A stretch of DNA of 64,000 nt from Sipunculus nudus (taxonomy: Eukaryota > Annelida > Sipuncula > Golfingiida > Sipunculidae): assembly GCA_026874595.1 (NCBI GenBank), contig CM049311.1:72664453-72728452 (forward strand), written 5' to 3'. Below are positions 11,250 through 22,468 of this stretch, one piece after another. The position numbers and the translations under genes were made by a program. Positions within the stretch are counted from its first letter, which is position 1. Every line of letters begins with the position of its first letter. Below the pieces are notes generated by a model. That model was given only the letters and a program-made list of their open reading frames with translations. It did no database searches and was not told the origin of the DNA.

Positions 11250-12420
11250 CTAATACATGTCATCAATAATATGTTATCAGGACTAATAACCTCTGGACAG
11301 ATAATACATTGTGGTTTTTACTTCGACCTGTATTTTGTAAACACAACCATTTCCAAAACAATCTTTTGGGAAACCTAAAAAGCAACTAGAACAAAGAAAG
11401 TGTATTTTTGTAGTTTACTTTTATGAAAATGAATTAATCTCTGCTAATTCTGTGCATGTAATTTGTCTGAATTCGAAAAAAATAACGCATTGTGTGGACA
11501 CACATTTTATTTTACATACCCGTATACACACATTTTTTTACATACCCGGAAACCCTTGAACCCTAATCCACCTATTATATTGTGATTATAATACCTTTTT
11601 CAGTCACTGCCTGGTCCTCTCATACTTATAGGAAAACCCTGTTTTTCTTATTTTAAAGTAGAAAGGAACAAGAAGTCTAATGAATGCAAGCTCCGCCTTT
11701 CATCTAATCGACCGTATTGCCAGGTTCATTCGTGGAAAAGTGTGACTACATTTGTGAATATTCCTTTATGATGTTCTTGGATAGGGATCATGTGCCGGAT
11801 CGACACCAAAATCTAATCGAATCTTCATTGGTCCATTCCTAAATGTCCTGAAATTTCAATAAACTTCCGTTCATAAATTCATGAGTTATTTTGTGAACAA
11901 ACACACAACCACACACACGTACGGGTATGAACGCATATCCTCCTTCCGGAGGCAACACACAAACACTGACGAAAACATGATCTCCTCGTCACTTGACTAA
12001 ATGATCTCAGATTACGATGTAAATGCTATTACCATCATTAACAGTTATAATTAAGGCGTGTGTGCTGACAATGTCGATGCCACGTTTATATATGCTTTAC
12101 TAAACGGGCCTTATAACTGTTACAACCTTCAAGTCTTAGAAAATAACTGAACTGCAGTAAAACTAATAAATTCTCAACAAAGGCACACTTATCATAGGAG
12201 TTAACCATTCATGTTATCATTGTGTTCCCTTATCTTGTTATCATCGATTTTTCACGACAGGTATACCTCTGGGAAACATCAGTGGGTTTACATCCAACAC
12301 AACACTTCATTATATGTATCACTTAAACTGAATTGCAAACAACCGCCAAGATCCACCCCTTCATCCCCCCCCCACCACACACGCACCTTTTAAGTCAAGG
12401 GAAACATACCGTGTTATGTC
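11250..12420. repeat. Dispersed block R2
   Basis: This is a shorter member of the R family. It holds 'atgttatcaggactaataacctctgg', a decayed composite element (11348-11374), a residual minisatellite unit, 'gccaggttcattcgtgg' and 'gtgttcccttatcttgttatcatcgat'. It runs up to promoter relic P1. Confidence 0.7.
11348..11374 (-). promoter_or_regulatory. 27-bp composite element (R2 copy, decayed)
   Basis: The plus strand reads a shortened TTTCCAAA, then the same N6 gap, then TTTTGGGAAAC. Two changes break the GAS palindrome. Position and total length match the other copies exactly. Confidence 0.45.
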
Positions 12421-12682
12421 GTAAATACGAGAGAGCAATTTTTCAATTATTATATGCTCTAACTGAAGTTTGTTAATAAATACAAGTTGTTTTTTAAAAC
12501 ATTCTAAAAAATCGATCTAAAATTCCTTCAATATTGCTTATATTGCTGCGCCCAACCAACTCAGCCTGTTCCAACACTCGGCCGTCGCGATTCGCTGAGA
12601 ACAACCCCCCCCCCCCCCGAACTGGGTTTTGGGTACACTACTGAGGACATTTTTTTAAATAGTACTTTGCTCTCGCTAGCTA

Positions 12683-13060
12683 CTCGGACAATCGAGTGAC
12701 GCAAACAATACACAAAATTGTGTTATCAGGCGTAAATTATACGCTGCATACTTTCCTCATAACCACTAGGGTTTTCCGATATAAGCCGCCAGGGAGAAGA
12801 CCCGGGGCCAATATCATTTTGACTCATGTGCGAAGGCTATTTCAAACTTGGATGCACAATGCGAATCTCTGCTCTTATTGCGAAATTATGGCTAATTCTT
12901 TAACAATTGTCTGTGTTTACGTCAACAATCGCGAGATCGCATGCTGACGCAGGTTAAATATAGTCCACAATAACGAGTTTATAAAGTGCTTCCTGTCAGT
13001 GATTTTGGAGATTGTGGCTAAACCTGCTTGACTTAACATTAAAGAAGTCTTGAGAAATCA
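12683..13060 (+). promoter_or_regulatory. Promoter relic P1, homologous to the copy F promoter
   Basis: This aligns with 55706-56040 in front of copy F. Shared, in order: 'cggacaatcgagtgacgcaa', 'tcataaccactagggttttcc', 'caatgcgaatctctgc', 'attgcgaaat', 'ctgacgcaggttaaatatag' (with a MEF2-like core TTAAATATAG), TTTATAAAG, and 'gattttggagattgtgg'. No GIY coding sequence follows, so the promoter is orphaned. P2 at 53826-54170 is nearly identical. Confidence 0.6.
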
Positions 13061-13379
13061 ATAAATATTCAGATTATTTTTCTAAGGGGCTATCGCAGCG
13101 GCATCCGTTGGCAATTGCAATTGTTTGTCCACGAAAGAAGCTTTAACAAACACAATTTGATTCTACTTATAAACTATGTGATAAGTAGGCTTTTAAATAC
13201 ATTGATCAATTCGCTTAACCAATCCCTTAAAATTTTCAAGGCAAAGGTTTTTACAAATCTAACATGTGGTGTAATCAGGCAACTCTGCTGTTTCCTAATA
13301 AATTTCGGTTTTTAGAAAACAAATTCAATGAATTAAAAGCCCATTTTCCTGTCGCTGATTGTACAAACATGTTCAATCC

Positions 13380-14220
13380 TTTCAGATCGGTCAGCTAAGC
13401 TATACCGATCACTCTTTGTCCATCATCCGTCCGGCCGGCCGGCCGTCAATTAACAAGACAAAAAATGTAACCGTTCGACTTAGAAACGGTTAACTGTACA
13501 TTCCGTAAGGTCCATAAAAAAAATCTCCATTGAAACCTGAAATTATGTCTCTGTTACTCATATCCTCTGAGCTATGGGGCTCGTAATTAGCCCCCCCCCC
13601 CCCCGATTAATTAAAATTTTGATACAAAAGCTCCAGTATCTGTATAACTTAATCGCCACGATTCTTTTCATGCTTATTTAACAAAGAGTGTTTCATCAGT
13701 TTCTGTAAACTGTTCCTGTATTTTTCTAACTTAAACGCATATTTTTGTCTATTTTGAGAAGTCCAGATGAAGCGGTCGTCCGTTACCGGTCACAAATCGA
13801 AACCGTTTGATCTAAAATCTTTTGACTTGACATCCAGGAAGGTCCATGAAAAATCTCCCTGGAAACCAGGTATTGTCTCTGTTAACCATATCCTCCGATC
13901 TATGGAGCGCTTAACCCCCCCCCCCCCCAAACATACATAATAATGAAAAATTAAGTACAAAAGCTCTAGTATCTGAATAACTTAAACACTGATGCTATGA
14001 TTCTTTGCATGCATATTGATCATAGAGTGTGTCATCATTTCGTGCAGACTGGTGGCGCCACCTATATTTTTTTCGAATTTTAACGCAGATTTTCTCTTCA
14101 AATAATGCAGTCTGGCTATTTATAGCTGATGAACCAACTTCACTTGCAATTGGAGTGTTGGCTGTAACTATAGTACCGTGACGTCTATAGGCAAAAACAG
14201 GTTTCTAGTGTTTGAAAAAA
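13380..14220 (+). repeat. Q-family repeats, two to three units
   Basis: The units start near 'ggtcagctaagctataccgatc' and carry 'aggtccataaaaaaaatctcc', 'cccatatcctccgagctatggggc', C-tracts and 'ggtggcgccaccta'. Two near-consecutive units share the 'gctccagtatctg(t/a)ataactt' phrase. Confidence 0.7.
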
Positions 14221-15042
14221 AATGAAAGCCGTGGATATTTGGCCATAAGATGTGTTTAATCTGTCTTGATATTAAAAGGAAGGGACACAATGAAAGTGTT
14301 TAAGGTATTTTTTAATGCATAGGAATCCTTACAAAAACATAACCCGTCCGGCTCTCAAAGAAATTTTGGTATACTAAATGTATTAGGTAATTTTTAATTA
14401 CAAGCAACATTTTTTTAATAGACATGACACCCCTTTTACGTTCTATATTTAATATGTAAAGTTTTATTTTGGGTTTTACATGTATTCCTTATACATCTGC
14501 AATTAGGCAGATGATTGAAATGTGTTCAGTAGATCTTCAGAGAGGGTATTACTTTACAGACAAAGACCGTTAATTTCAAACTACATGCACTTTCTTTAAC
14601 CGCATAGTATACATAATTGTGCTTCTATGAACATTGTTCTATATGATCTAATTAAAGAACAGGATCTTTCATATCAAGAAGCAAACAAACACGCGATTTT
14701 TGATGGATCATATAACGACTGAAAACCTTTCATTTAAAACGCAATAAACTTTTTATAAAAAAAGTTGCAGTTATAAATGAACTTGTATCGAGGTATATAT
14801 TTCCAGTTGGCTACGCAGTAGAGTGCACATTGCTTGCATATTGTTAAGAAAAAGCATTTAGCTTTTACATTCTTTGTCTTTGGCAAGCAATTACGGTGTA
14901 GCATAAATTTTCATATTAAATTGGTTATCTTATACAATGTGAAGTGTCTAGATCCATGTATTCCGACAGGTATATTATACTGTTCATACTGTATAATTGC
15001 TATGATGAAGGCACATCTATTTGTTTACTCGTGCTGAACCTC
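14221..15042. other. No feature seen
   Basis: This AT-rich stretch between the Q repeats and the 3' end of copy B shows no repeat or open frame that I can support. Confidence 0.4.
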
Positions 15043-15384
15043 CTATCTGTCGGTTCTTTTTACGGCTTTTTTCAGTTCTTCATTTACCCTCTTTAGAGAG
15101 ACCCGGCTCGGTAATGTATACCTTCCCTTTGCATGTGGATTGGTTTTCTTCAGCCCAAGTTTGGTCTCAACCGCCCTCTGCGCAAACTTTTCAGCCTCCG
15201 CTGTATTCTTGCTTTTGTATTTTGCAACTAGCTCTGTGCCTGGATTCTGTCTTTGAACCTCTCCAAGCCGCCTCTTAATGTCTTTTGAACATCCGATCTT
15301 GATCTCTTTTATTCCTTTCTTATTTTTTCTCTTCATCAGGTAAATGGAGTTGTTATTTGCACATTCTCCTATTTTGGTTGCCAT
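15043..15384 (-). CDS. GIY-YIG/T5orf172-like small protein, copy B (intact)
   Basis: The minus-strand frame encodes 113 residues from ATG 15382-15384. An upstream in-frame codon would add 14 residues, but that extension runs through a polypyrimidine tract and CAG, so it is better read as intron. The domain fills the whole protein: SIYLMKR (13-19), a basic insert KNKKGIKE (20-27), IKIGCS (28-33), IKRRLGEV (36-43), AEKFAQRAV (64-72), then GRYTLP and a basic tail. Family knowledge: T5orf172/MUG113 proteins are minimal GIY-YIG folds, some nucleases and some only DNA-binding. The second Tyr of classical GIY-YIG is replaced by Ile-Lys here, so catalysis is uncertain. Copy C shares the basic insert and the upstream splice acceptor. 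The coding sequence is uninterrupted, so it may be expressed. Confidence 0.8.
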   Translation of the reverse strand: MATKIGECANNNSIYLMKRKNKKGIKEIKIGCSKDIKRRLGEVQRQNPGTELVAKYKSKNTAEAEKFAQRAVETKLGLKKTNPHAKGRYTLPSRVSLKRVNEELKKAVKRTDR

Positions 15385-15400
15385 GTCTGAAATTGAAGAG
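15385..15400 (-). other. Splice acceptor in front of copy B coding exon
   Basis: The minus strand reads 'ctcttcaatttcag' followed by ACATGG. The start codon begins at the third base of the exon. Copy C has the same layout ('catttttcag', then ACATGC), so both probably have an untranslated first exon. Confidence 0.6.
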
Positions 15401-15469
15401 TGAGATAATTTATTACATAAGCCCAAAGGTTGTATTAAATGTTTTCCGAAACAAATTTTTTATGTTTCT

Positions 15470-15760
15470 TGTTTTTTCTTTTTATTTGTAGAAGAAGCAC
15501 CATAGTTGATTTTACTTAACATTGCGATCGTGCTGTCTTTCGGAAACAGAAAATCAACACTACATTGTTGGTTAAGCAATGAATGTCTCAGATGTAATGC
15601 AGTTTGTCATAAGTGTGACAACAAAATGTATTTATTCAATAAACGTATTTCCCGAAATTTACTAAATATTTTGGTATGTCAAGACAATAACTAATGGAAT
15701 AGTAATCAGTAACAAATGAATTGGATACCCAGAATTATGTTAGGAAAGACGGCAAGGGTC
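15470..15760 (-). repeat. Intron sequence of copy B, duplicated at 31660-31950
   Basis: Shared tracts include 'tatttgtagaa', 'tcggaaacagaa', 'aatcaacactacat' and 'caagacaataactaa'. At 31.7 kb there is no coding exon next to it, so that copy has lost the gene. Confidence 0.6.
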
Positions 15761-16208
15761 CAGACCCTTTAGGAATACCCTACTCTCTTTTCACAGCGCT
15801 TTATCTTTAGCCCTACTACCTATATTAGCATTTCAGCCAGACCCCACTTTGTGGATCATTGGTACCATTTTGGTGACAAGTTTTCACTATGTGTACTTGA
15901 AAGGTATATATGTGAAGGCAATAAAAGAAACCTGATAGCAGTATGATATTGGTCGCTTTAAGTGAATAAATGAATGTTTTATGCCGGGTGGTATGTATAT
16001 TTTTTTATCATTTCTATGATACGTACCACAGAGTGATTATAAGTCTCATACTAATCTCATATGCTAAATGTATCCAGTCCAATTTGTACTCAAATGATAG
16101 CTTAAACCATACGCTTTAAAATGACATAATATTTGGGACCATTGGGTGTGTGGTGCTTACATAATATCTTGTAACGAAGTCTTTTCAATAACGTATCATT
16201 TATGATTA

Positions 16209-16279
16209 ATAGTCTATGAAGTTAACTTTAGACATTCTCATACGGTATGAGAATGTCTAAAGTTAACTTCATAGACTAT
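16209..16279. repeat. Perfect 35-bp inverted repeat with a 1-base centre
   Basis: Arms 16209-16243 and 16245-16279 are exact reverse complements around a single G. The arms carry 'aagttaactttagacattct'. A second palindrome starts four bases later. Confidence 0.9.
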
Positions 16280-16282
16280 GAA

Positions 16283-16376
16283 GTGAGTTATGCCAGATGT
16301 TTCTTTTTTTCACATGGATGCTGGTATGACATACCAGCATCCATGTGAAAAAAAGAAACATTTCGGCATAACTCAC
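16283..16376. repeat. Near-perfect ~46-bp inverted repeat
   Basis: Arms 16283-16328 and 16330-16376 pair except for a short mismatch (AGA against GAAA) near the base. The centre is one base. It is back to back with the palindrome at 16209-16279. Confidence 0.9.
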
Positions 16377-16839
16377 GCTGATTTATTCCATATAGAATGT
16401 TTCAACATACATAGCTTTAATGAATAAAGCAGGAACGAGTGCAACTATCAGCTAGTTTCGCTGATCAAGTTCTACGATTTCAAATTTTTGCATTAAAGTT
16501 ATGTCAAGTACCATACAATATGATCCCATGACTGGTATGTCAGTGTTAGTTACTAGTATCGCCACGTTTTTTTTGTTGTTTTTTTTAGGTAAGACACAAA
16601 TCATTATCGTTTTCAGTTTTCGAACTCACTCAAGTCAGGAAATATGAAAACATAGCTTTATGTGATGGCTATCTTAGAGTAACCAGACATAGAAATATTA
16701 AGTCATTAGGTATGAAACGACTAACGGAGGACCCCCAGCGACCTGCAATATAAATTATCCATTTCCAATCGACCGACGCAGTGGCACAAAATTATCTCTT
16801 GCATGTACATGAAATTGACCCAAATGGTTCCGTCTGACA

Positions 16840-17120
16840 CAGAGCTAATTCGCGTCACGGTCCGTAGCCGCGTATGATTAGCTGTTTCATTAGGCTCAGT
16901 GGAGTGCTGTTTACCGGTCTTCCTCTCCATTACCGTCGAATAGGCCCGAGCGGCTTCCCACAGATCGGCGGCGCTCTCTTTTATCAGCTGTGATAAACAA
17001 TCCCACGATGGTGCTCGGGGAAAATGACAATCTCGACAGCAGCAGCGCGGAATAATTTGGAGGATTAACAAATCAGGGTTCGAAAAGGGCGCAAGGATGC
17101 GACAAGAAAATACCCAGAAG
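16840..17120. other. GC-rich island with a GATA/E-box palindrome
   Basis: The local base composition is much richer in G+C than the flanks. It contains the 18-bp palindrome TTTATCAGCTGTGATAAA (16980-16997), in which CAGCTG is flanked by two inverted GATA cores. A minus-strand frame of 149 codons crosses the island, but I recognise no protein in it. A conserved regulatory element or an unrecognised exon are both possible. Confidence 0.35.
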
Positions 17121-17819
17121 ACATCGTCAAGGCGTGAATGTTTCTGCACATAGTTTGATGGTACTGTCACATGTATCGGCTGATTAAGGGGCTGAATAAC
17201 AAATTTTTAACACTTAAACCGACGGTGTTATTTTTTAATAATTATAATATTAGTTGGATACTAGACATGTTTTCAAATCAAAAGACTTCAGACTTCATTT
17301 ATAACTATATAAAAGTCCTAAAGTCATACCTTGTCTTAACTGACTTCTCGGTCGGTCTAACGTTTTTATATATAAATTAGCTAGAAACAAAATGAAAATT
17401 ACTTCGTGACACAGTGAGGACAATTATTTATATCTTTGGAACTGTTGAAGCTATATCTATAAATAACACACAGCTATCATGCACAGAACACCAAATATGT
17501 TACAAAAAATAGGCAACATATAAAATGGTAAACATAAATAGTATACATAACAGTTGGCCGCAAAATTGTAATTTTGGTGCAATTACATTTCAAAACAAGC
17601 TGTTGTTTTACAGAAAGCTACCAATTTCACATTGCTATCAGGAATTTTTATTTATCTGCATACAAACACCTTTCGAAAATACATTGATAGCAACTGTCAC
17701 CTGTTTGGAACGGGTGATCGCTCTGATTGATGTACTTTATCACAAAAGATTCCTTTCTGAATATTATCTACGCAATTGTCATAGATTTATTAAAAAGGTA
17801 AAATTTAATTAGATTAAGA

Positions 17820-18830
17820 CCAAAGAAAGGTATTATGGACTCCTTAGATTAAATATTATTTAATATACCTTAACTTTTAAGGTATAGAGAAACCAAAGAT
17901 GAAAACAGTTTAATTATAGGGAGACGTATGAAACGTATCACAGGTCAATCTTTTAAAGTCTTGCCTGCTGAATGCTAAATCGATATTAAAAGGCATGTAA
18001 ATGAAAAGTCAGCCTACACTGATTATCACTCATTGTTTCTGAACACCTTTATTGTACTAAGGACTGAAGTTTGAGTTTCCATCATTTTCATTCTAGTCAT
18101 GCCTAATAAGCTATAAAAATGACTCTTACTGTAAATGGTGAGATAAGGTAATCTTGCCTCTTCACGAACTCTTTTGGAATGGTTGAGTCACTTGTCATTA
18201 TGCTATATTGCTTAGGAATAGAACGCACGTACTTAATACCTTATCTGCACCTGCGCATGAATATTTATTTTTTCTGACGTCATGCGAATCACTTGGTTGA
18301 GGCGCGATATCTTTTGTCTCGATGGTTTTTGGCTCTTTTTGTCTTTCGGGAATGTTTGAGGATATGTATATGGTGAGAGTGATCAAGCACACATTTCTAC
18401 TCCTGTTCAGGCAATTTATTTACATCTTTTATTTTCTTACGGGTTTTCAAATGTTTCTTTCCCGAGAAAAGTCCGTTCGCGTTTTTTTCCATTTTTTTAT
18501 GATGAATAGAGTACTCTTTTAAGGCTCTATCATTTTTCTAAGAACTGAGCTATTGTAATAATTTCGTTACCATGGTGATTCCTATGGTTAATACGCTATA
18601 TAGACAGATTAAGACTACGACTGGCGGATATATATTATAACAAAGGGCATAATTAGAGTATATACAATATATATAACCAGTCTCCGTAACAGATGTGTAT
18701 ATATATCCTCTATCAGTGTCATCATCATCATGATCATTATCATTATCTCTACCAACAAGCTTATGATTAAGCTTAGACATACCTTGCACCACTGAGTTAA
18801 CTATATATATGCAAACACAAAAGCAAATTT
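17820..18830 (-). promoter_or_regulatory. Promoter-like block S1, probably upstream of copy B
   Basis: S1 is homologous to S2 (24380-25330) and S3 (33080-34200). A conserved core holds a CRE, TGACGTCA at 18275-18282. Read on the minus strand, this is followed by 'aaaaataaatattcatg', a TATA-like stretch. S1 lacks the part that carries the 27-bp composite element in S2 and S3. It lies about 2.9 kb upstream of the copy B coding exon on the same strand. Promoter function is inferred from this recurring arrangement, not shown. Confidence 0.45.
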
Positions 18831-19009
18831 CTCCTTTTTACGTTAGGGTGGGTCACTTGAGAGAATTGGTGGGAGTAGGCGTAATTTTTAAAAGTTTGTT
18901 CCGAAAGGGTTTGATGATATGGGATCTTGTTTGTTTATAAAAAAAGTTTATAGGAAAACCACCACCTATTCTAGAGTAACCATCACCTTACAAGGGTTAT
19001 ATATTTTTG

Positions 19010-19310
19010 GCGGGTTCGGTTTTGTTTGTTATTAACATTCGTTTGTCTGTTATTTACATTCGTTTATCTGTAATTAACTTTACTAAAATGTTAACCACGG
19101 ATTTTGATGAAATATAAGGAGAGCTCACAAATGATACAAGAAACAAAATTTAAAAAAAACAAAAAAACATGCGGGTGATCCGGACCACCATCTGGATCCA
19201 GGATTTTTTAAAGAAAAAAATGCTGCATTTCTGACAATGTCATATTGGGGTAATGAGTTTCCTTGGCGGAGGTCTGTGTTCCCTTGGTGCAAATTTCTAG
19301 TTTCCTCAAT
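19010..19310 (+). repeat. Dispersed repeat T (single unit)
   Basis: This contains 'gtttgtctgttatt', 'acggattttgatgaaat', 'gctcacaaatgatacaagaaaca', 'gatccggaccaccatctggatcc' and 'ttggcggaggtctg'. Further units are at 23750-24150 and, in tandem, at 32040-33075. Confidence 0.7.
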
Positions 19311-19921
19311 ATTTACGAAAATAACCTAACTATATGAGCCGTTGATGTCAAATACTACAACACAGCAAATTTTTTGATTCGATATTTTGATATTTGGACC
19401 GGATATTCCACCATAATGACATGAATCATGACTCGCAGACCCCTATCAATTTATTTTTAGAAAGGCCTGAATTAGTAGACCTACCACGTCCTGTCTTTCT
19501 AGCTCCCTGCTTGGCCCTGCAGCGGCTGGTCGTGTTTGATTTCTTCTTCTGCTTAGCTCCCTGGGTAACCTTACCACGCATGGTCGCTTGAGGTCTCTTT
19601 GTCGTTTTAGTTCTCTTTTTTCTAGCTCCCTACTTAGATCTTGAATTGGTACTCTGTGCCCTAGTGCTATCCCTATGTACGATAAATCGGCAATTTGACT
19701 TCACCACTCGGTAAAAAACAGATCTAATTCAAATGTTCAGACGGTTGATTGAAGATCTGGTTATCACATGCTTCGCGTCCCATTGGCTGATGCTGGGGAT
19801 TCCCTGTTGTCACGGAAAGTATGTCGACCTGCATGTCTTGACTCCATTGATTAACTTATGTAATATTTGTAGTTAATGGAGGTCCTCAACCTTGAATTTC
19901 TTTTGGGCAGGATCGTTTAAG

Positions 19922-19923
<2 letters not shown>

Positions 19924-19987
<64 letters not shown>
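19924..19987. repeat. (TA)n microsatellite
   Basis: About 32 uninterrupted TA dinucleotides. A short frame of alternating I and Y across it is an artefact. Confidence 0.95.
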
Positions 19988-19990
<3 letters not shown>

Positions 19991-22129
19991 CAACAAAGTT
20001 TCAAGGAAAACACGTATAATGATATTGTGTGTACATATCATTGGCTGGTGCAACGGTTACTCAAAATGATAAAGTAGCAAACAGTAGGTCAGGCACGTTT
20101 ACATAATCCATGGGTCTATTGATATATAAAAATCATTCCTTGTCTAACTGATGGTATATGGAAAGGACTCTGTTTTTGCTCAACAGTTATTTGTAAACCG
20201 TTTGATCACACGTGGCGACTCGCACCATGGCAATGAGTTTCATACTGGATACTCAACGCAGTACCCCGCACTCTCATCGGTCTGTTTTCCTGTACATTCT
20301 GAATATCTCCCTAGTGGTTAATATCGAAAATCCTCCTCTTAAACCATTACTGCCAAGCAGTGAATACAGTGTATGACACCTGTCTACTGGCTTTGCTCAA
20401 GGTGTCATTTGGTAGAATTTTAGTTGGTAAAACTATTCAGTGGTTCCGGTGTGAGTTGATTTGTTATGATTGGAATGAAAAGATACGTATCTGTGTACAT
20501 ATATAAATATATATAAATAGTTGACCAGATTTAGGTTAAATGAAGTAATAGAAAATTGATGAAAGATGCAGTATTGTCAAACTTTTCCAAAGAGCAAATT
20601 GCCTGCCATTGTAAAAAAAACAATACATTGCAGTGTGAGGTGTAGTGAATACCAATTATTGGTTTAATGTATATGCTGAAAATATAACAAATAACCTTAT
20701 TATAGTCATTACAGTAACATTTTTACACAAACTAGAAACTCGAGTATACATAGTAATCTTTAAATTCACCTCCTGTACATACGTTTATCTTTTTTTATTA
20801 TACTTGGAAGTGCAAATCCAATAACATTCCGAATTTTACGATGGGGGTATCTGATTAAACCCGCCGTATAAATAAATAAACATATATTTTACTCTGGGTG
20901 AGGCAGGAAATTTATATTTTTATATTTACCAGAGGGGATATTTTTCTTGTGTAGGCGAGGGGCCCAATAAAGTGGCAGCAGCCCCCCCCCCCCCCACCCG
21001 ATCAGGTCCTCAAGAAGTCATTCCATCTGGCGTAAAGTGAGAGTTACTCGAATCATTCACAGTTAAATGGTATCCCAACAATGACAAATAACGAGAATAC
21101 TTTTTCTTAGATTTACTGAATTGGGAAATACCTACGAGGACACTGCCCCGCATACTCTACTATTAATGTTTCATAAAGGGGCATCTGGGGGTGAAGTTTA
21201 TGTCATTAAGGAAGGGGATAATAGTAAAGGGAAAAAATCCTTTGTATATTTTGTGAACGGTTCCCTAATATTCTACAACCATATTTTTAAGATTTGTATC
21301 CTTCAAAAATATTTTCCCTGACGGGCCTGAAGGATTACGTTCCTAAATGTACGCATGACTGCATGTCAAATAATTCTGTGTCTTCCTAATAAAACACAAG
21401 CCTATCAAGATAGTAAACATTTTTTTAGTTTCCGCTGATATTTCCCAGAAACAAGCTTTGCGGAAAGTTCTTGTATATCTTAAGACATGTGCACACATTG
21501 AGGGCAGGTGCAGCGGAAACTGTGACAAACAGGAAAAACATATAATCTAAGGTGGTAGGTTGCATAAATGCGGAGTTAAAAAATATCACTTATTGCAAAA
21601 CGCCATTTGCAAAGCTCTGGCTTATCTGAGTTGCCCCAAGATGCCCTTGTTGAATTTGTTTTGATTATTGCGGCTGGATCCCACATATTATAAACACGTT
21701 GATATAAACAAAACAAGCTACATGTGTGCGTTGATATCCACGTTTTCTGACCAATTTTATAAATGATCCAAATGATGATCTTTAGTTTATAACGGTCAGA
21801 TAGGTGATTTGGCCCGTTTAACAGTACTGCCACCTCCCAAATATGCGGACACCCACAAGAAGCACGCAGCTGGATTAAAGAATTCAGAACACTTCGGATT
21901 ATGTTAAGTGCAATTTAATGTTCACAAATTTAAGAAACCATTTAATTTATTGTGGAAGTATATTTATGCTCTTACATTTTATCAAGCCAAACACATCATC
22001 ATGGCTTACAATATGCCTTGATTACAATTTGATTAAAATGCAACCATTATAACGGCCGATGCAGTTACATAGCCCTGAATGATATATAGGTGCTATGACA
22101 AGGACACATTAGACGGGTTCTATCTTCAT
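19988..22129. other. No gene seen; isolated GAS-type site at 21442-21450
   Basis: Most of this stretch is unique AT-rich sequence with a C-tract at 20983-20996. At 21429-21452 the sequence 'gtttccgctgatatttcccagaaac' is split here only by description: it holds TTCCCAGAA at 21442-21450, with an inverted GTTTCC upstream. It may be a fragment of another composite element. Confidence 0.4.
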
Positions 22130-22468
22130 TTAATTCGCCAATGTTACTGCCTGTTCCACCACTTCTATGACCCTCTGCAGCCGAACCCTCCTTCGTAATG
22201 TGTACCAGCCTTTTGCGTGTGGGTGTGTCTTTTCAAGCCCTAGCTCAATCTCCATCGCACTCTAGGCTGCCTTTTCTGCCCATGCCGTCTTTCTGCTTTC
22301 ATACACCTCAACGAGCTTTGTACCAGGAAAATCGCGCTGCACCTCGTGAAGTCGCTTCTGAGGGTTACTTGAACACCCTATCTTTATTTCTTTCCCGCCT
22401 TCTTCATTTCTTCTTTTCATTATATAAATCCAGCAGTTATCTTCGCATTCTCCTATCTTGCCTTGCAT
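22130..22468 (-). pseudogene. GIY-YIG/T5orf172-like small protein, copy C, one in-frame stop
   Basis: The minus-strand frame starts at ATG 22466-22468, directly after 'catttttcag' and AC, as in copy B. It runs to TAA at 22130-22132, but codon 69 is TAG (22262-22264). Before the stop come WIYIMKRRNEEGGKEIKIG, PQKRLHEVQRD and AWAEKAA. After it the frame continues with SAMEIELGLEK, GWYTL and a basic tail, all aligned with copy B. Copy B has Gln at the stop position, so a CAG-to-TAG transition explains it. The absence of other damage suggests a young pseudogene or a segregating null allele. S2 lies about 2 kb upstream on the same strand. Confidence 0.8.

Noticed and set aside
15021-15278. Plus-strand open frame
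   Set aside because: Antisense shadow of GIY copy B.
16721-17170. 149-codon minus-strand open frame
   Set aside because: No recognisable domain, no promoter or splice context. Kept only as a GC-rich island.
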